From NCBI GenBank assembly GCA_016784735.1, contig JADHUC010000006.1:28478-92477 (forward strand): a stretch of DNA of 64,000 nt, given 5' to 3'. Below the pieces are notes generated by a model that was given only the letters and a program-made list of their open reading frames with translations, was not told where the DNA came from and did no database searches. Both the position numbers and the translations under genes were made by a program. Of this stretch, positions 36,708 to 44,961 are shown one piece after another (positions within the stretch are counted from its first letter, which is position 1; the number at the start of each line of letters is the position of its first letter). The DNA comes from Pirellulaceae bacterium (GTDB taxonomy: Bacteria > Planctomycetota > Planctomycetia > Pirellulales > Pirellulaceae).

Positions 36708-36830
36708 CGAAGCAATTCGTCTACAATAATAGGCGAAGGAATTCTGCCCAAAGCCGCCTTTTGGGTCAATCTCAAGATAATAGGCCACTTCAAGTATGCA
36801 CTCTAATTGTGCAAGCGCCGGGAGGCAACC

Positions 36831-37370
36831 ATGAAAGTGACGATTGAGGGCCAGACCGTGGAATTGGTCGAAGGGGACATCACCAAGCAGGAAGTGGATG
36901 CCATCGTCAATGCCGCCAATAACCAACTGGCAGGCGGTGGCGGTGTCGATGGAGCGATCCACGGACGGGGCGGACCGGCCATTATGAAGGAGACAGACAC
37001 CGTCTATCCGAATGGGTGCCCAACGGGCTCAGCGGTTATCACGGGCGCTGGAAATCTGCCTGCCAAGCACGTGATTCATGCGGTTGGGCCGTTTTGGCGA
37101 GGCGGGAAGGCCGGCGAGCCGGACCTGCTGGCGGGGGCCCACCGCCGTTCCTTGGAACTGGCGGTCGAGCACAATTGCCGCAGCATCGCTTTCCCGGCTC
37201 TCAGCACAGGCGTATACCGCTATCCGATGGCGAAGGCGGCGCGCGTTGCCTTGGAGACCGTGATCGAGTTCATTCAGCAGCAAAAGAAACCGGAATTGGT
37301 TCGATTCGTGCTGTATGGCGAATCAGCGTACGAAGCATTCGAATCCGTGCTTAAGGAACTCACTTCCTGA
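36831..37370 (+). CDS. Macrodomain protein (O-acetyl-ADP-ribose deacetylase type)
   Basis: 179 aa from ATG 36831 with GGGAGG 6 bases upstream. The macrodomain core is [20 protein letters not shown] (~22-41), where Asn and the Gly-rich loop bind ADP-ribose, followed by [31 protein letters not shown] and [20 protein letters not shown] (~113-132). All hallmark residues of the MacroD/YmdB class are present, so hydrolysis of O-acetyl-ADP-ribose or ADP-ribosylated targets is likely. It is convergent with the CE15 gene and their 3' ends overlap by 11 bases. Confidence 0.93.
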   Translation: MKVTIEGQTVELVEGDITKQEVDAIVNAANNQLAGGGGVDGAIHGRGGPAIMKETDTVYPNGCPTGSAVITGAGNLPAKHVIHAVGPFWRGGKAGEPDLLAGAHRRSLELAVEHNCRSIAFPALSTGVYRYPMAKAARVALETVIEFIQQQKKPELVRFVLYGESAYEAFESVLKELTS

Positions 37371-38649
37371 AGTGCTTGTCCGCAAAGTCCAGATACTGCG
37401 CCCAGTCGTAATCGGTTACGTCATGTCTTCCGCTTCGGATGTGGTACCCGATTATGTCCGCGGCCGGCTGATTGATGCCGGGCATCTTTTCCGCCGGCAG
37501 CCCGCCCGCGCCGAGGAGCCGATACACTGGCTCGGCATTCTTGGCGGCAAGGAACTCTCCGCGCGGGTCAGCCCAACGGTCCTCTTCGGCGCTGGCCACG
37601 TAGATCGGACGCGGAGCGGATAGCGCAATCAGCATGTGCTGGTCCACGGGCAATGCGTCTTCGTTGTCGTTGTACTTGTTGAAGTTGTCGCAGAACCAGT
37701 GCGGGAACGACGTATTGATTCGCTTGACCTTTTCGCCGAATCTCCGGCGGCTGAGTGCCGCGCCGCCACAACCGGAATTGTTCGAGATGACTAACGCAAA
37801 ACGCTCGTCCTGGGCGCCGGCCCACAGCGACGTTTTCCCGAGTCGCGAGTGCCCCAAGACGGCAACTCGCTGATGGTCAATGTCGTCATCGGTCTGGAAG
37901 TAGTCCAGGGCTCGACTGAGTCCCCACGCCCAGGCACTGATCGAACCCCATTCGTCCGGCGCCGGTTTCGTTTGGCCTTCGCGGTAGAACAACGGATGCA
38001 CGCCGTTTTGGAATCCATCGTCGAAGTCCGGGTCGATGTCGCCATAGTAGATCGTCGCCAGCGCATAACCGCGATTGAGGATCATGTCTACCGCCCAACG
38101 ACTGGAACCAGTTCCACGCGAAGCTTCGGTCGCGCGATTGTCGACTATGCCCATCTTGGAGTTCGAACGCATCCATTGGGTGGAAAGCGTGATTGCCGGA
38201 TCAGAGTTGATCGAATGGTTTCCGTAGAAACTCAGGCCCAGAAACGCGGGCACGGGGCCTTTAGCTTTGGCTGGCTGATAGATCAGGATGTCCATTTTCG
38301 GGCCATCTTCTTCGCCGGAGAAGTAGACGGAGACTTCTTTGCGAGTGGCTTTACCGCCCAATGCCTCGTTGTCGACCGAAGAAACCTTGAACGTCATCGC
38401 CTTCGGCCGTCCCGGGCTGCGTCCGTACACTTCGGCTTCGAACAACGCAAGAATCTCCGGCCGTCTCTTCGTGCGCCAGGTTTCGGCATCGGTGACCCGA
38501 TCGCCACCCGCCAGCACCAGCGGATCGGGCAACGTGTACTTGGGGACTTTCGATTCGTCGTAGTTCGCGTCCTGGGATCGAGCCGGAGTTTGCAGGGCGA
38601 GCATTAGGCCGGCCAATGGAACAAGGTGCAATGCGGTGCGAACATTCAT
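37360..38649 (-). CDS. CE15-type glucuronoyl esterase, exported
   Basis: 429 aa with an N-terminal signal peptide ([19 protein letters not shown]). The bacterial CE15 nucleophile motif is [20 protein letters not shown] (Ser in GHSRLGK, ~272-278), followed by [17 protein letters not shown] (~293-309). The late [19 protein letters not shown] gives the catalytic His. It cleaves ester bonds between glucuronic acid and lignin or alcohols in plant or algal polysaccharides. Length is typical for bacterial CE15 enzymes. With GH95 and the DUF2961 protein it forms a scattered set of carbohydrate-active enzymes rather than a clustered locus. Confidence 0.93.
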   Translation of the reverse strand: MNVRTALHLVPLAGLMLALQTPARSQDANYDESKVPKYTLPDPLVLAGGDRVTDAETWRTKRRPEILALFEAEVYGRSPGRPKAMTFKVSSVDNEALGGKATRKEVSVYFSGEEDGPKMDILIYQPAKAKGPVPAFLGLSFYGNHSINSDPAITLSTQWMRSNSKMGIVDNRATEASRGTGSSRWAVDMILNRGYALATIYYGDIDPDFDDGFQNGVHPLFYREGQTKPAPDEWGSISAWAWGLSRALDYFQTDDDIDHQRVAVLGHSRLGKTSLWAGAQDERFALVISNNSGCGGAALSRRRFGEKVKRINTSFPHWFCDNFNKYNDNEDALPVDQHMLIALSAPRPIYVASAEEDRWADPRGEFLAAKNAEPVYRLLGAGGLPAEKMPGINQPAADIIGYHIRSGRHDVTDYDWAQYLDFADKHFRK

Positions 38650-38753
38650 CGTCGGCTCCTCACAGATTCGAGAGATGATGCGGTGTGCCCGGCATCGGGC
38701 GCAAACGCCGTTACCCGCATCCTAAACCATCTGATGCCCGGTCTCAATCGTGA

Positions 38754-39683
38754 CTACCGTTGCACTTCGGTAGATGGCAGTTCGGCAACCGGCGGCAGGG
38801 GAATACCGGGATCGCCAATCCTATGGCGGACCGGAGTTAAAGCTGGCGTGGCGAGAACTTCCTGGCTGAACGGCAATAGTTCGGGGAGGTCAGCGATTTG
38901 CTCTTCCAGTTCCTCTTCCATTACTTCGCGTACCTTTTTCCGTTTCTTGAGTTCTTCGAAGTCCACCTGATCGTAATACGACACGACTCGATTCGCCCTG
39001 CGGTCGTTTTCCTCACGTTTGTAGAGCAAATCGCGTACTTGATCGCCGGCAAAACGAGTTCCGTCGAAGATCGTGCCGTACTGAATCGGGCCCGCGCCAA
39101 ATACCCAGGCCTCTTTGGCATCACTGGCCGAAACCGTGACGCCGGACTGCCAGACTGGCCGTTTCGTCTCTCGGTGGTAGGCAAACAAGGCGATCTTCGC
39201 TGCTCCTCGGTAGTCGTTCTTCCGCGCCACCGAGATTTCGGGGATCATAGGAATCGGAGGGGCGTTCGCCAGCAGGGACGCTGCGTTGCTCAGGCCCGTG
39301 CTGGCGGGTATACCGTATGTGACTTCGTGGCCGTCCGTTCCGATCGCTCCGACCCGACCCTCTACGATGAATTCGGCGTCGGCCGCCTTCTCCTGAAGCA
39401 GGCAACCAGCCGCCATCATCTGCTGACGTAGCGAGCTGACGATGTAGCCCGCGTTGACGAACAGCAGGGCTTTGACCGGTTGGAGATACTTCTCGTCCAG
39501 GTAGACTGTCTTTCCGCTCAAAGGGCTGAAGTCGATTCGCGCGACGGTGCGGTCCACAGCGTCGGACATGAGCAGTTGGTCGGTAGCCGTGCGCACCCTA
39601 GTCTGTCCACACCCAACCAGCGCCGCTAATAGCGCCGGCAGCAAGTAGACGAGGCTTCGATTTGCCTTGACAATGCCATCCAT
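38754..39683 (-). CDS. Planctomycete lipoprotein, function unknown (possibly DUF6655)
   Basis: 309 aa. N-terminus LVYLLPALLAALVGCG contains a lipobox (LVGC, ~22-25). The body has VARIDFSPLSGKTVYLDEKY, SSLRQQMMAAGCLLQEKAAD and AEFIVEGRVGAIGTDGHEVT, resembling a small planctomycete family of outer-membrane-biogenesis-like lipoproteins; the DUF6655 name is a tentative recollection. A charged coiled region (EELKKRKKVREVMEEELEEQ, ~255-275) lies near the C-terminus. It is 105 bases downstream of the CE15 start, same strand. No catalytic motif seen. Confidence 0.75.
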   Translation of the reverse strand: MDGIVKANRSLVYLLPALLAALVGCGQTRVRTATDQLLMSDAVDRTVARIDFSPLSGKTVYLDEKYLQPVKALLFVNAGYIVSSLRQQMMAAGCLLQEKAADAEFIVEGRVGAIGTDGHEVTYGIPASTGLSNAASLLANAPPIPMIPEISVARKNDYRGAAKIALFAYHRETKRPVWQSGVTVSASDAKEAWVFGAGPIQYGTIFDGTRFAGDQVRDLLYKREENDRRANRVVSYYDQVDFEELKKRKKVREVMEEELEEQIADLPELLPFSQEVLATPALTPVRHRIGDPGIPLPPVAELPSTEVQR

Positions 39684-39863
39684 GGATGTTGCCGTGGCCC
39701 GGTCGAGGGCCCTCTGTCACCGAGGGACAGAAATGTCGATGTGCCCAAAGACGGGATGCGAATGCGTCAACGCGAAAACGTCTGCAGACGAGGGGGCGGA
39801 GTATAGCCGAACGGCCACATCAGCCAAATGCCGATTTCCACGAGCGGAACGCTACTTCTGCTA

Positions 39864-40607
39864 TCATCCTCCGCAGCAGGGGCAGTCCGGTCGACGAGCC
39901 AACTGAACCGTCGACACGCGTCCCTGGTGGCCGTCGTACGTCAGCATCTTGCCCCACAGCGGTTTACCCGTGCCGGAGAGAATCTTGACTGCCTCTAACG
40001 CGGCCAACGAGCCAATCGCAGACGAAATGCCCCCCACGACGGGGAATAGCTCTTCGAATGGGGGAGGTGATGGGTAAACGCATTCGAGGCAAGCCGTTCG
40101 GCCGGGATCAAGCACGGCAAGCGTTCCCGTCATGCCCCACTGGGCAGCGTCGATCAACGGCACTCCAGCGGCAACAGCCGCCCGATTCAGTCGCAGACGT
40201 TCTTCGAATCCGGGGGGGCAGGAAAGTATGATGTCAACGCGCCGAGCCAGAGCGATGGCCTCCAGATCATCCGGTTCGTGATCGATCGCTTCGATCTCCA
40301 CAAACCGATTCATCGACTGCAGATAGGCACCGAAGTCCGGCGCGCGGGGCTTGCCGAGAACCCGCTCCGATCCTAGCACCTGACGATTCAAGTCGGGCGA
40401 AATCAGCTCACCACCATGAGCGATAATCACACGGCCTACGCCGCCCATGGCCAACATCAGCGAAGCTGGCCCGCCCATGCCGCCGACTCGCGTCACCAGT
40501 GCTGCGGATTGCTTCAGACGCTCCTGGCCTTTGATCGACAGCACTCCGGGCCCGATCTGACGGTCGTAGCGCTCTAGTTCCTTGGTAGTGAGTTGGGGCT
40601 CGTCCAT
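39864..40607 (-). CDS. ThiF/MoeB/HesA-family (E1-like) protein with altered active-site motifs
   Basis: 247 aa from ATG 40607 with AAAGGA 8 bases upstream. The N-terminus RYDRQIGPGVLSIKGQERL, ALVTRVGGMGGPASLMLAMG (ATP-binding GxGGxG, ~36-56) and SPDLNRQVLGSERVLGKPRA are clear ThiF-family marks. CLEC (~180) and CPCC near the C-terminus give the four zinc ligands. The motif that carries the catalytic Asp in MoeB (VLDCTDN) reads ILSCPPG here, and the acidic strand before SPDLNRQ reads AHGGE. Adenylation of a ubiquitin-like carrier protein may therefore be lost or changed. No carrier (ThiS/MoaD) gene is nearby. It precedes aat on the opposite side of a 39-base gap (same strand). Confidence 0.85.
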   Translation of the reverse strand: MDEPQLTTKELERYDRQIGPGVLSIKGQERLKQSAALVTRVGGMGGPASLMLAMGGVGRVIIAHGGELISPDLNRQVLGSERVLGKPRAPDFGAYLQSMNRFVEIEAIDHEPDDLEAIALARRVDIILSCPPGFEERLRLNRAAVAAGVPLIDAAQWGMTGTLAVLDPGRTACLECVYPSPPPFEELFPVVGGISSAIGSLAALEAVKILSGTGKPLWGKMLTYDGHQGRVSTVQLARRPDCPCCGG

Positions 40608-40646
40608 TCATCAGTCCTTTCAGCTCACGAGATTATCTGCAGAAGT

Positions 40647-41333
40647 CTAGCAAGTCGGTGGCGAGTTGTCTGCGAAGGAGACGGGCAATTCGACAGATTC
40701 CCCCAGCCGATCGAGAAACTGACGGCGAGGGATCTCGATTGCACCCAGACTCCGCAGATGAGGCGAGGATTGTTGAACATCGAACAACGTGAACCCGCGC
40801 TGCTGCAGTCGCTCGAGAAGGTAGACCAAACCCACCTTCGACGCGTCCCGACAGCGATGGAACATGGATTCGCCCGAAAAATAACCGCCCAAGGCAACGC
40901 CATAGACTCCGCCTACGAGTTGACCCTGCTGCCAAACCTCTACGCTGTGCGCATGCCCGAGATCGTGAAGCCCGCGATAAGCCGCCGCCAGGCCGGGCGT
41001 GATCCAAGTGCTCGAGTCTGTGGCTCGCGGCTCGGCGCATCCGGCAACGACCGCCGCAAAGTCGGCATCGAACGAGATTTGAAACTGACCGCTGCGGATG
41101 CGGCGTTGTAGTCGTCGAGAGACATGGAGGCGATCCAATTCCAGAACAGCCCTGGGATCGGGGCTGAACCAGGCCAGAATCTCTACACCGTCCTCGACAA
41201 TTGGCCAGGGAAAAATCCCTCGCCCGTATGAAGTCAGAAGCCAGTCGCTCGTCAGGTGCCCACCCACCATAAGTAGGCCATCGGCACGAGCTTTCCATTC
41301 GGGGGGAAAGTAGGGAGGCGGTATACTGGGCAT
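40647..41333 (-). CDS. aat: Leucyl/phenylalanyl-tRNA-protein transferase
   Basis: 228 aa, the usual size. The N-terminal FPPEWKARADGLLMVGGHLT, the family motif SYGRGIFPWPIV, AWFSPDPRAVLELDRLHVSR, and the catalytic-region GYFSGESMFHRCRDASKVGL (~150-170) are all conserved. It adds Leu or Phe from tRNA to N-terminal Lys/Arg proteins, marking them for ClpAP (N-end rule). It lies upstream of the ThiF-like gene on the same strand; the two may be cotranscribed. Confidence 0.95.
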   Translation of the reverse strand: MPSIPPPYFPPEWKARADGLLMVGGHLTSDWLLTSYGRGIFPWPIVEDGVEILAWFSPDPRAVLELDRLHVSRRLQRRIRSGQFQISFDADFAAVVAGCAEPRATDSSTWITPGLAAAYRGLHDLGHAHSVEVWQQGQLVGGVYGVALGGYFSGESMFHRCRDASKVGLVYLLERLQQRGFTLFDVQQSSPHLRSLGAIEIPRRQFLDRLGESVELPVSFADNSPPTC

Positions 41334-41489
41334 CTCGTCAATCGTACCGGTGCCGGCACGGCGAGTGAAGACGCGAGGCGGTCGCCACTCTCATTAGTGC
41401 ATTTGATCGCGTATAATGGGATTCGCGTCGTGAGCCTGCCAGCCAAGGCGGGCAGGCGCTCGCTGTCTCGTTTGTCGAGTCGATTCGCC

Positions 41490-42788
41490 ATGCAAGATTT
41501 CTCCTCTCCATCCGATCCTGTGCCGCCGCCAATTCCGTCCGCGTCCGCGCGACCGCCAATCGAAGTGCAATCTCAGGTGGTAGCTCCACGGACCGACGAG
41601 GGCAGAATTCCTGCCCGGAAGCCTGCCGGAACGCAGGCGTCGCTTCATGTCTTGAGATGGGTCATTCTGCTGATCGCTTTGCTCTTGATCCTGCAGTATG
41701 TGCTTCCCTACCTCTTGGAGAAGTATCAATATGCGGTCACGCGAGGACGGCAGAAGGCCGAGTACGAGACTGCGTCTGAAGGCCTCAAGGACCTGCCTCT
41801 GGAAGCTCTGTCCAAGGCTTACCAAATGGTATCGCAGCATGTCGGCCCCAGTGTCGTGCACATCAGTGTCCGCAGTGTACACGAACGAAAAATCCCAGAT
41901 GAATTCGCACAGCTTTACGGTTCTCAACTCCATGTTCTCCAGGGACAAGGGTCAGGTGTGATCGTCGATCCGCAGGGTTACATTGTGACGAACTACCACG
42001 TCGTATATTCGGCGGCCGAGATACAGGTGTCGCTGAGCGACGGGCGCGTCGTTCCGGCCCAGGTGATGGGAACCGACGCGCTTACCGATTTGGCGGTGTT
42101 GAAAGTCGAGGGCGACGGCTTGGTGGCTGCCGCGTGGGGTGACAGTGATTCGCTGGATGTGGGCGCTTTGGTCTGGGCGGTAGGGAGTCCTTTTGGCCTG
42201 CAGCGTACGATCACGTCTGGAATCATCAGCGCCAAACACCGTTCGGGAATGGCGGGCGAGGTATATCAAGACTTCCTGCAGACCGACGCTGCGGTGAATC
42301 CCGGCAATAGCGGTGGACCGCTGGTGGACGCCCAGGGGCGGATCGTCGGCATCAACACAGCGATCTTGGGCGAATCGTACCAAGGTGTCAGTTTCGCGAT
42401 TCCCAGCAGCGTGGCCAAAGAAGTCTACAAACGGCTGAAGACCAGCGGCCAAGTCGCGCGCGGCTGGCTGGGCGTGGAACTCAGAGAAGTCACCGACGCG
42501 GACGTGAACAGTCTGGCACTGCCCGATACGAACGGTGCACTCGTCGCCAGGGTGCCCACGAGAGTCATGGGAGTGGAGATTCCCTCGCCAGCCAGAACTG
42601 CCGGGATGCAGCCCGGCGATGTTGTGATCCGTTGGAATGGCCGCCGGATTCGCAAGCCCTCGGAGTTGATACGGTTGGTGGCGATGAGCGAAATCGGGGC
42701 CACCGCCACGGTCGTGGCGTTGCGCGGCGGGCGGGAAGTTTCGCTTACGGTCAAAGTGGCCGGGCGTCCCGAGTTCTTGGACTCGTAA
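41490..42788 (+). CDS. Membrane-anchored HtrA/DegS-type serine protease with PDZ domain
   Basis: 432 aa from MQDFSSPSDP at 41490; an earlier in-frame start at 41397 gives a basic, non-homologous extension. A Pro-rich N-terminus is followed by one membrane anchor (VLRWVILLIALLLILQYVLP, ~55-75). Triad: His in YIVTNYHVVYS (~171), Asp in DALTDLAVLKVE (~200), Ser in NPGNSGGPLVDAQG (~273). One PDZ domain follows (~315-425, GWLGVELREVTD, GMQPGDVVIRWNGRRIRKPS). Expected to act in envelope protein quality control. It is 15 bases upstream of a small membrane gene, so they probably form an operon. Confidence 0.93.
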   Translation: MQDFSSPSDPVPPPIPSASARPPIEVQSQVVAPRTDEGRIPARKPAGTQASLHVLRWVILLIALLLILQYVLPYLLEKYQYAVTRGRQKAEYETASEGLKDLPLEALSKAYQMVSQHVGPSVVHISVRSVHERKIPDEFAQLYGSQLHVLQGQGSGVIVDPQGYIVTNYHVVYSAAEIQVSLSDGRVVPAQVMGTDALTDLAVLKVEGDGLVAAAWGDSDSLDVGALVWAVGSPFGLQRTITSGIISAKHRSGMAGEVYQDFLQTDAAVNPGNSGGPLVDAQGRIVGINTAILGESYQGVSFAIPSSVAKEVYKRLKTSGQVARGWLGVELREVTDADVNSLALPDTNGALVARVPTRVMGVEIPSPARTAGMQPGDVVIRWNGRRIRKPSELIRLVAMSEIGATATVVALRGGREVSLTVKVAGRPEFLDS

Positions 42789-42802
42789 GCCGAGGTGGCA
42801 AC

Positions 42803-43372
42803 ATGACTTCGCTGCTGGAGAACCCGCTGCCTGCCATTTTGATTGGAGTTCTGACGACGGCGATCTTGGGCAGCGGTTGGCTCAAGACCGGAAGACAGTG
42901 GCTGTTGTATTTGATGATTGCCGCTATTCTGCTGACCGTGGGCGCTGTCTTTCTGGAGCGAATGGTGATAACGGACCGCGAGCAGATCACGGCAACGCTT
43001 CACGAAATCGCCGATTTGGTGGAACGTAACGAAATCGACGCCGCCCTGGAGTATGCCCATTCCGGCTGGCTGGAAGTACGCAGCCAAGCGACAGCGGAAT
43101 TGCCGCGTTACGAATTCCTCGAAGTGTCCATCGGGCGAAACCTCGAAATCGAGGTCTTTCCCAAGCACATTCCGCCCAAGGCCACGGCCGAGTTCACTGT
43201 GGTGGTCGTGCTCGGCGCGAAAGACCATTCTGTCTCGGGTGGCCGGATACCGCGTTTCGTAGAGGTCACATTCCTCAAGGAGGAAAGCGGCGAGTGGCGC
43301 GTGAGCGACTACGAACATTTCCCGCCCAACGCGGCATTTCAGGTCGAAGACGCTCGGCGACGTTCGCGCTAA
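42803..43372 (+). CDS. Small membrane protein of unknown function
   Basis: 189 aa from ATG 42803 (GAGGTGG 6 bases upstream), 15 bases after the HtrA-type gene. Two N-terminal hydrophobic segments (LPAILIGVLTTAILGSGWL and QWLLYLMIAAILLTVGAVFL) are followed by a soluble ~125-residue beta-rich domain (NEIDAALEYAHSGWLEVRSQ, FLEVSIGRNLEIEVFP, FTVVVVLGAKDHSVSGG). That part is reminiscent of a SnoaL/NTF2-like fold, but I cannot assign it with confidence. Its stop overlaps the end of the convergent lipoprotein gene by 4 bases. Cotranscription suggests a role with the protease; this is inference. Confidence 0.8.
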   Translation: MTSLLENPLPAILIGVLTTAILGSGWLKTGRQWLLYLMIAAILLTVGAVFLERMVITDREQITATLHEIADLVERNEIDAALEYAHSGWLEVRSQATAELPRYEFLEVSIGRNLEIEVFPKHIPPKATAEFTVVVVLGAKDHSVSGGRIPRFVEVTFLKEESGEWRVSDYEHFPPNAAFQVEDARRRSR

Positions 43373-43914
43373 CGAGGCCGCTGGACCATCAGCTCTTCCT
43401 TCTCCGGATCGTAGATGTACTTCTGGCGTGGGTTCAATTCGGGCAACTTGATGTTGTTCGCCTCGATTATCTTCGACATGAATTCCTCATGGGACTTCGG
43501 TGCCCTCCCCTCGGCGCCTTTGAAGTACTGCATGGCCTGGGGAATCTGGATTTGAAACACCGCCTTCTCGCGAAAGCCGAAATAGGCCTTGGCAGGGCCC
43601 GCAATCACACCCTGGGTTCCTCCGTCGTATTGATCCAGACTGCGTCCCTTCTTGCCAACGCCCACGTCGGCCTTGACTCGCTCTGTCTTCGGCTCCTCCG
43701 GTGGATCGGAGACGGTCGTTTCAGGGCCTTCCTCTGGCGTTTCGGGTTCCGGTTCAGTTGGGGCACCCTCCTCCGGCGCGACCTCCTCCGGTGTAACCTC
43801 ATCGGGTGAAGTGGCGTCCGCCGGCGAATCTGTCGGCTCGGTCGTCCCCACGTTTACGTTACAGCCCACGAACAACGCCAGAGACAACAATGTAAGACAC
43901 CATGGAACTCGCAT
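43369..43914 (-). CDS. Glu/Pro-rich lipoprotein, function unknown
   Basis: 181 aa. Signal LVVW-like LTLLSLALFVGC contains a lipobox ending at Cys18. Residues 20-80 are a low-complexity Glu/Pro/Thr linker (EEVAPEEGAPTEPEPETPEE). The C-terminal ~100 residues are folded (QYDGGTQGVIAGPAKAYFGF, RAPKSHEEFMSKIIEANNIK, LNPRQKYIYDPEKEELMVQR). This architecture is seen in planctomycetes, but I know no function. It is 15 bases upstream of surE on the same strand. Confidence 0.8.
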   Translation of the reverse strand: MRVPWCLTLLSLALFVGCNVNVGTTEPTDSPADATSPDEVTPEEVAPEEGAPTEPEPETPEEGPETTVSDPPEEPKTERVKADVGVGKKGRSLDQYDGGTQGVIAGPAKAYFGFREKAVFQIQIPQAMQYFKGAEGRAPKSHEEFMSKIIEANNIKLPELNPRQKYIYDPEKEELMVQRPR

Positions 43915-43929
43915 GATATTGCTCCTTAG

Positions 43930-44694
43930 TTAGTCACCACACTTCAAATCCCAGTCGGACATCTCACGCAAGACGTCGTATTTCGTCATGTCGTATTGTA
44001 AGGGAGTCAGGGTTACGAACCCCTTCTTCAATGCCGTCAGATCCGTTTCGCGATCTCCCGTATCCGGAGGCGGTTCGCCCGCGGCCCAGTAGTAGTCGCG
44101 CCCGCGAGGATCCTTACGTTTGACGAAGTGTTCGCCATATCGTTCGACGCCCATCGGCACGATTCGCACCTCGACCGGGCCGTTGATCGCAGCCGTAGGG
44201 ATATTCAGATTGTACAGTTGGGCGGCGGGCTGCTTTCGCTGGAGAATCTGTTCGATAATGCCTCTGGCGATGACCGCAGCCTTCGCGAACTGGGCGTGTT
44301 CGTCGAACTCCAGCGACACGGCAACGCTGGTGATGCCGAAAAAAGCTCCTTCGATGGCGGCTGCTACCGTGCCGGAATACAGCACGTTGATTCCGGCGTT
44401 CAGCCCGCCGTTCACTCCGCTGACGATCAAGTCCGGCCGTTTGGGGCAGAATTCGAATACGCCGACCTTGACGCAATCCGCAGGACTTCCTTCCACAGCC
44501 CAGCCGCGGTGGCGGTCGCCGTCGTACACATCCTGACAGATGAGAGGGCTGAGAAAGGTGATCGAGTGGCTCACGCCGCTCTGTTCGTGCGCTGGGGCCA
44601 CGACGCATACGTCGCCGATTTTCTGGAGTTCACATTCCAACGCCGCCAGACCGGGGGCGTGAATTCCGTCGTCGTTTGTTAGGAGGATTTGCAC
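43930..44694 (-). CDS. surE: 5'-nucleotidase SurE
   Basis: 254 aa from GTG 44694, chosen because family members begin M-x-ILLTNDDGI; a TTG at 44709 would add KRRI-type residues. Metal-binding and family motifs are ILLTNDDGIHAPGLAAL (Asp-Asp), APAHEQSGVSHSIT, and SGVNGGLNAGINVLYSGTVA (~92-111). The gene is of normal length. SurE dephosphorylates nucleoside 5'-monophosphates and is linked to stationary-phase survival. It lies next to the lipoprotein gene on the same strand and divergent from guaA. Confidence 0.92.
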   Translation of the reverse strand: MQILLTNDDGIHAPGLAALECELQKIGDVCVVAPAHEQSGVSHSITFLSPLICQDVYDGDRHRGWAVEGSPADCVKVGVFEFCPKRPDLIVSGVNGGLNAGINVLYSGTVAAAIEGAFFGITSVAVSLEFDEHAQFAKAAVIARGIIEQILQRKQPAAQLYNLNIPTAAINGPVEVRIVPMGVERYGEHFVKRKDPRGRDYYWAAGEPPPDTGDRETDLTALKKGFVTLTPLQYDMTKYDVLREMSDWDLKCGD

Positions 44695-44730
44695 GATCCG
44701 TCTTTTCAACTCTGGGGCCTAGTTCCATTG

Positions 44731-44767
44731 TCGTTTAACCGCACGCCTCCGGCTTGCGGTTAAACGA
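44731..44767. repeat. REP-like palindrome, 13-bp perfect stem
   Basis: TCGTTTAACCGCA (44731-44743) and TGCGGTTAAACGA (44755-44767) are perfect inverted repeats with an inner GCC/GGC pair. A related half site, GGCGGTTAAACG, occurs at about 61374. It lies between the divergent surE and guaA genes. Confidence 0.65.
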
Positions 44768-44875
44768 GGCAGTTTCCATGCCAACGATCCTTCGGTGTTC
44801 CCACGACCATGAATATACGCCCCTCCCGTCGGCTGAGCAACGACCGGTCCCCTACCCAAATTGCGCAGCCGGACC

Positions 44876-44881
44876 TATAAT
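44876..44881 (+). promoter_or_regulatory. Candidate -10 box TATAAT upstream of guaA
   Basis: A perfect TATAAT lies 86 bases before the guaA start and just before the hairpin at 44903. No good -35 was found at standard spacing (TTGCGC at 44861 is too close), so this is moderate evidence for a promoter. Confidence 0.4.
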
Positions 44882-44902
44882 CCGTCCCTTCTGGTGCTCA
44901 AA

Positions 44903-44930
44903 CCCGCCGAAGATTTCGGCGGGCTTTTTT
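44903..44930 (+). terminator. Intrinsic terminator or attenuator in the guaA leader
   Basis: CCCGCCGAA (44903-44911), loop GAT, TTCGGCGGG then CTTTTTT: a strong stem followed by a T-run. It lies inside the 85 bases between the TATAAT at 44876 and the guaA start at 44962 and reads toward guaA, so it would stop transcription before the gene unless an antiterminator forms. Confidence 0.7.
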
Positions 44931-44961
44931 CGTTTCTGGCTTTTGCGCGGGATCATCAGCC

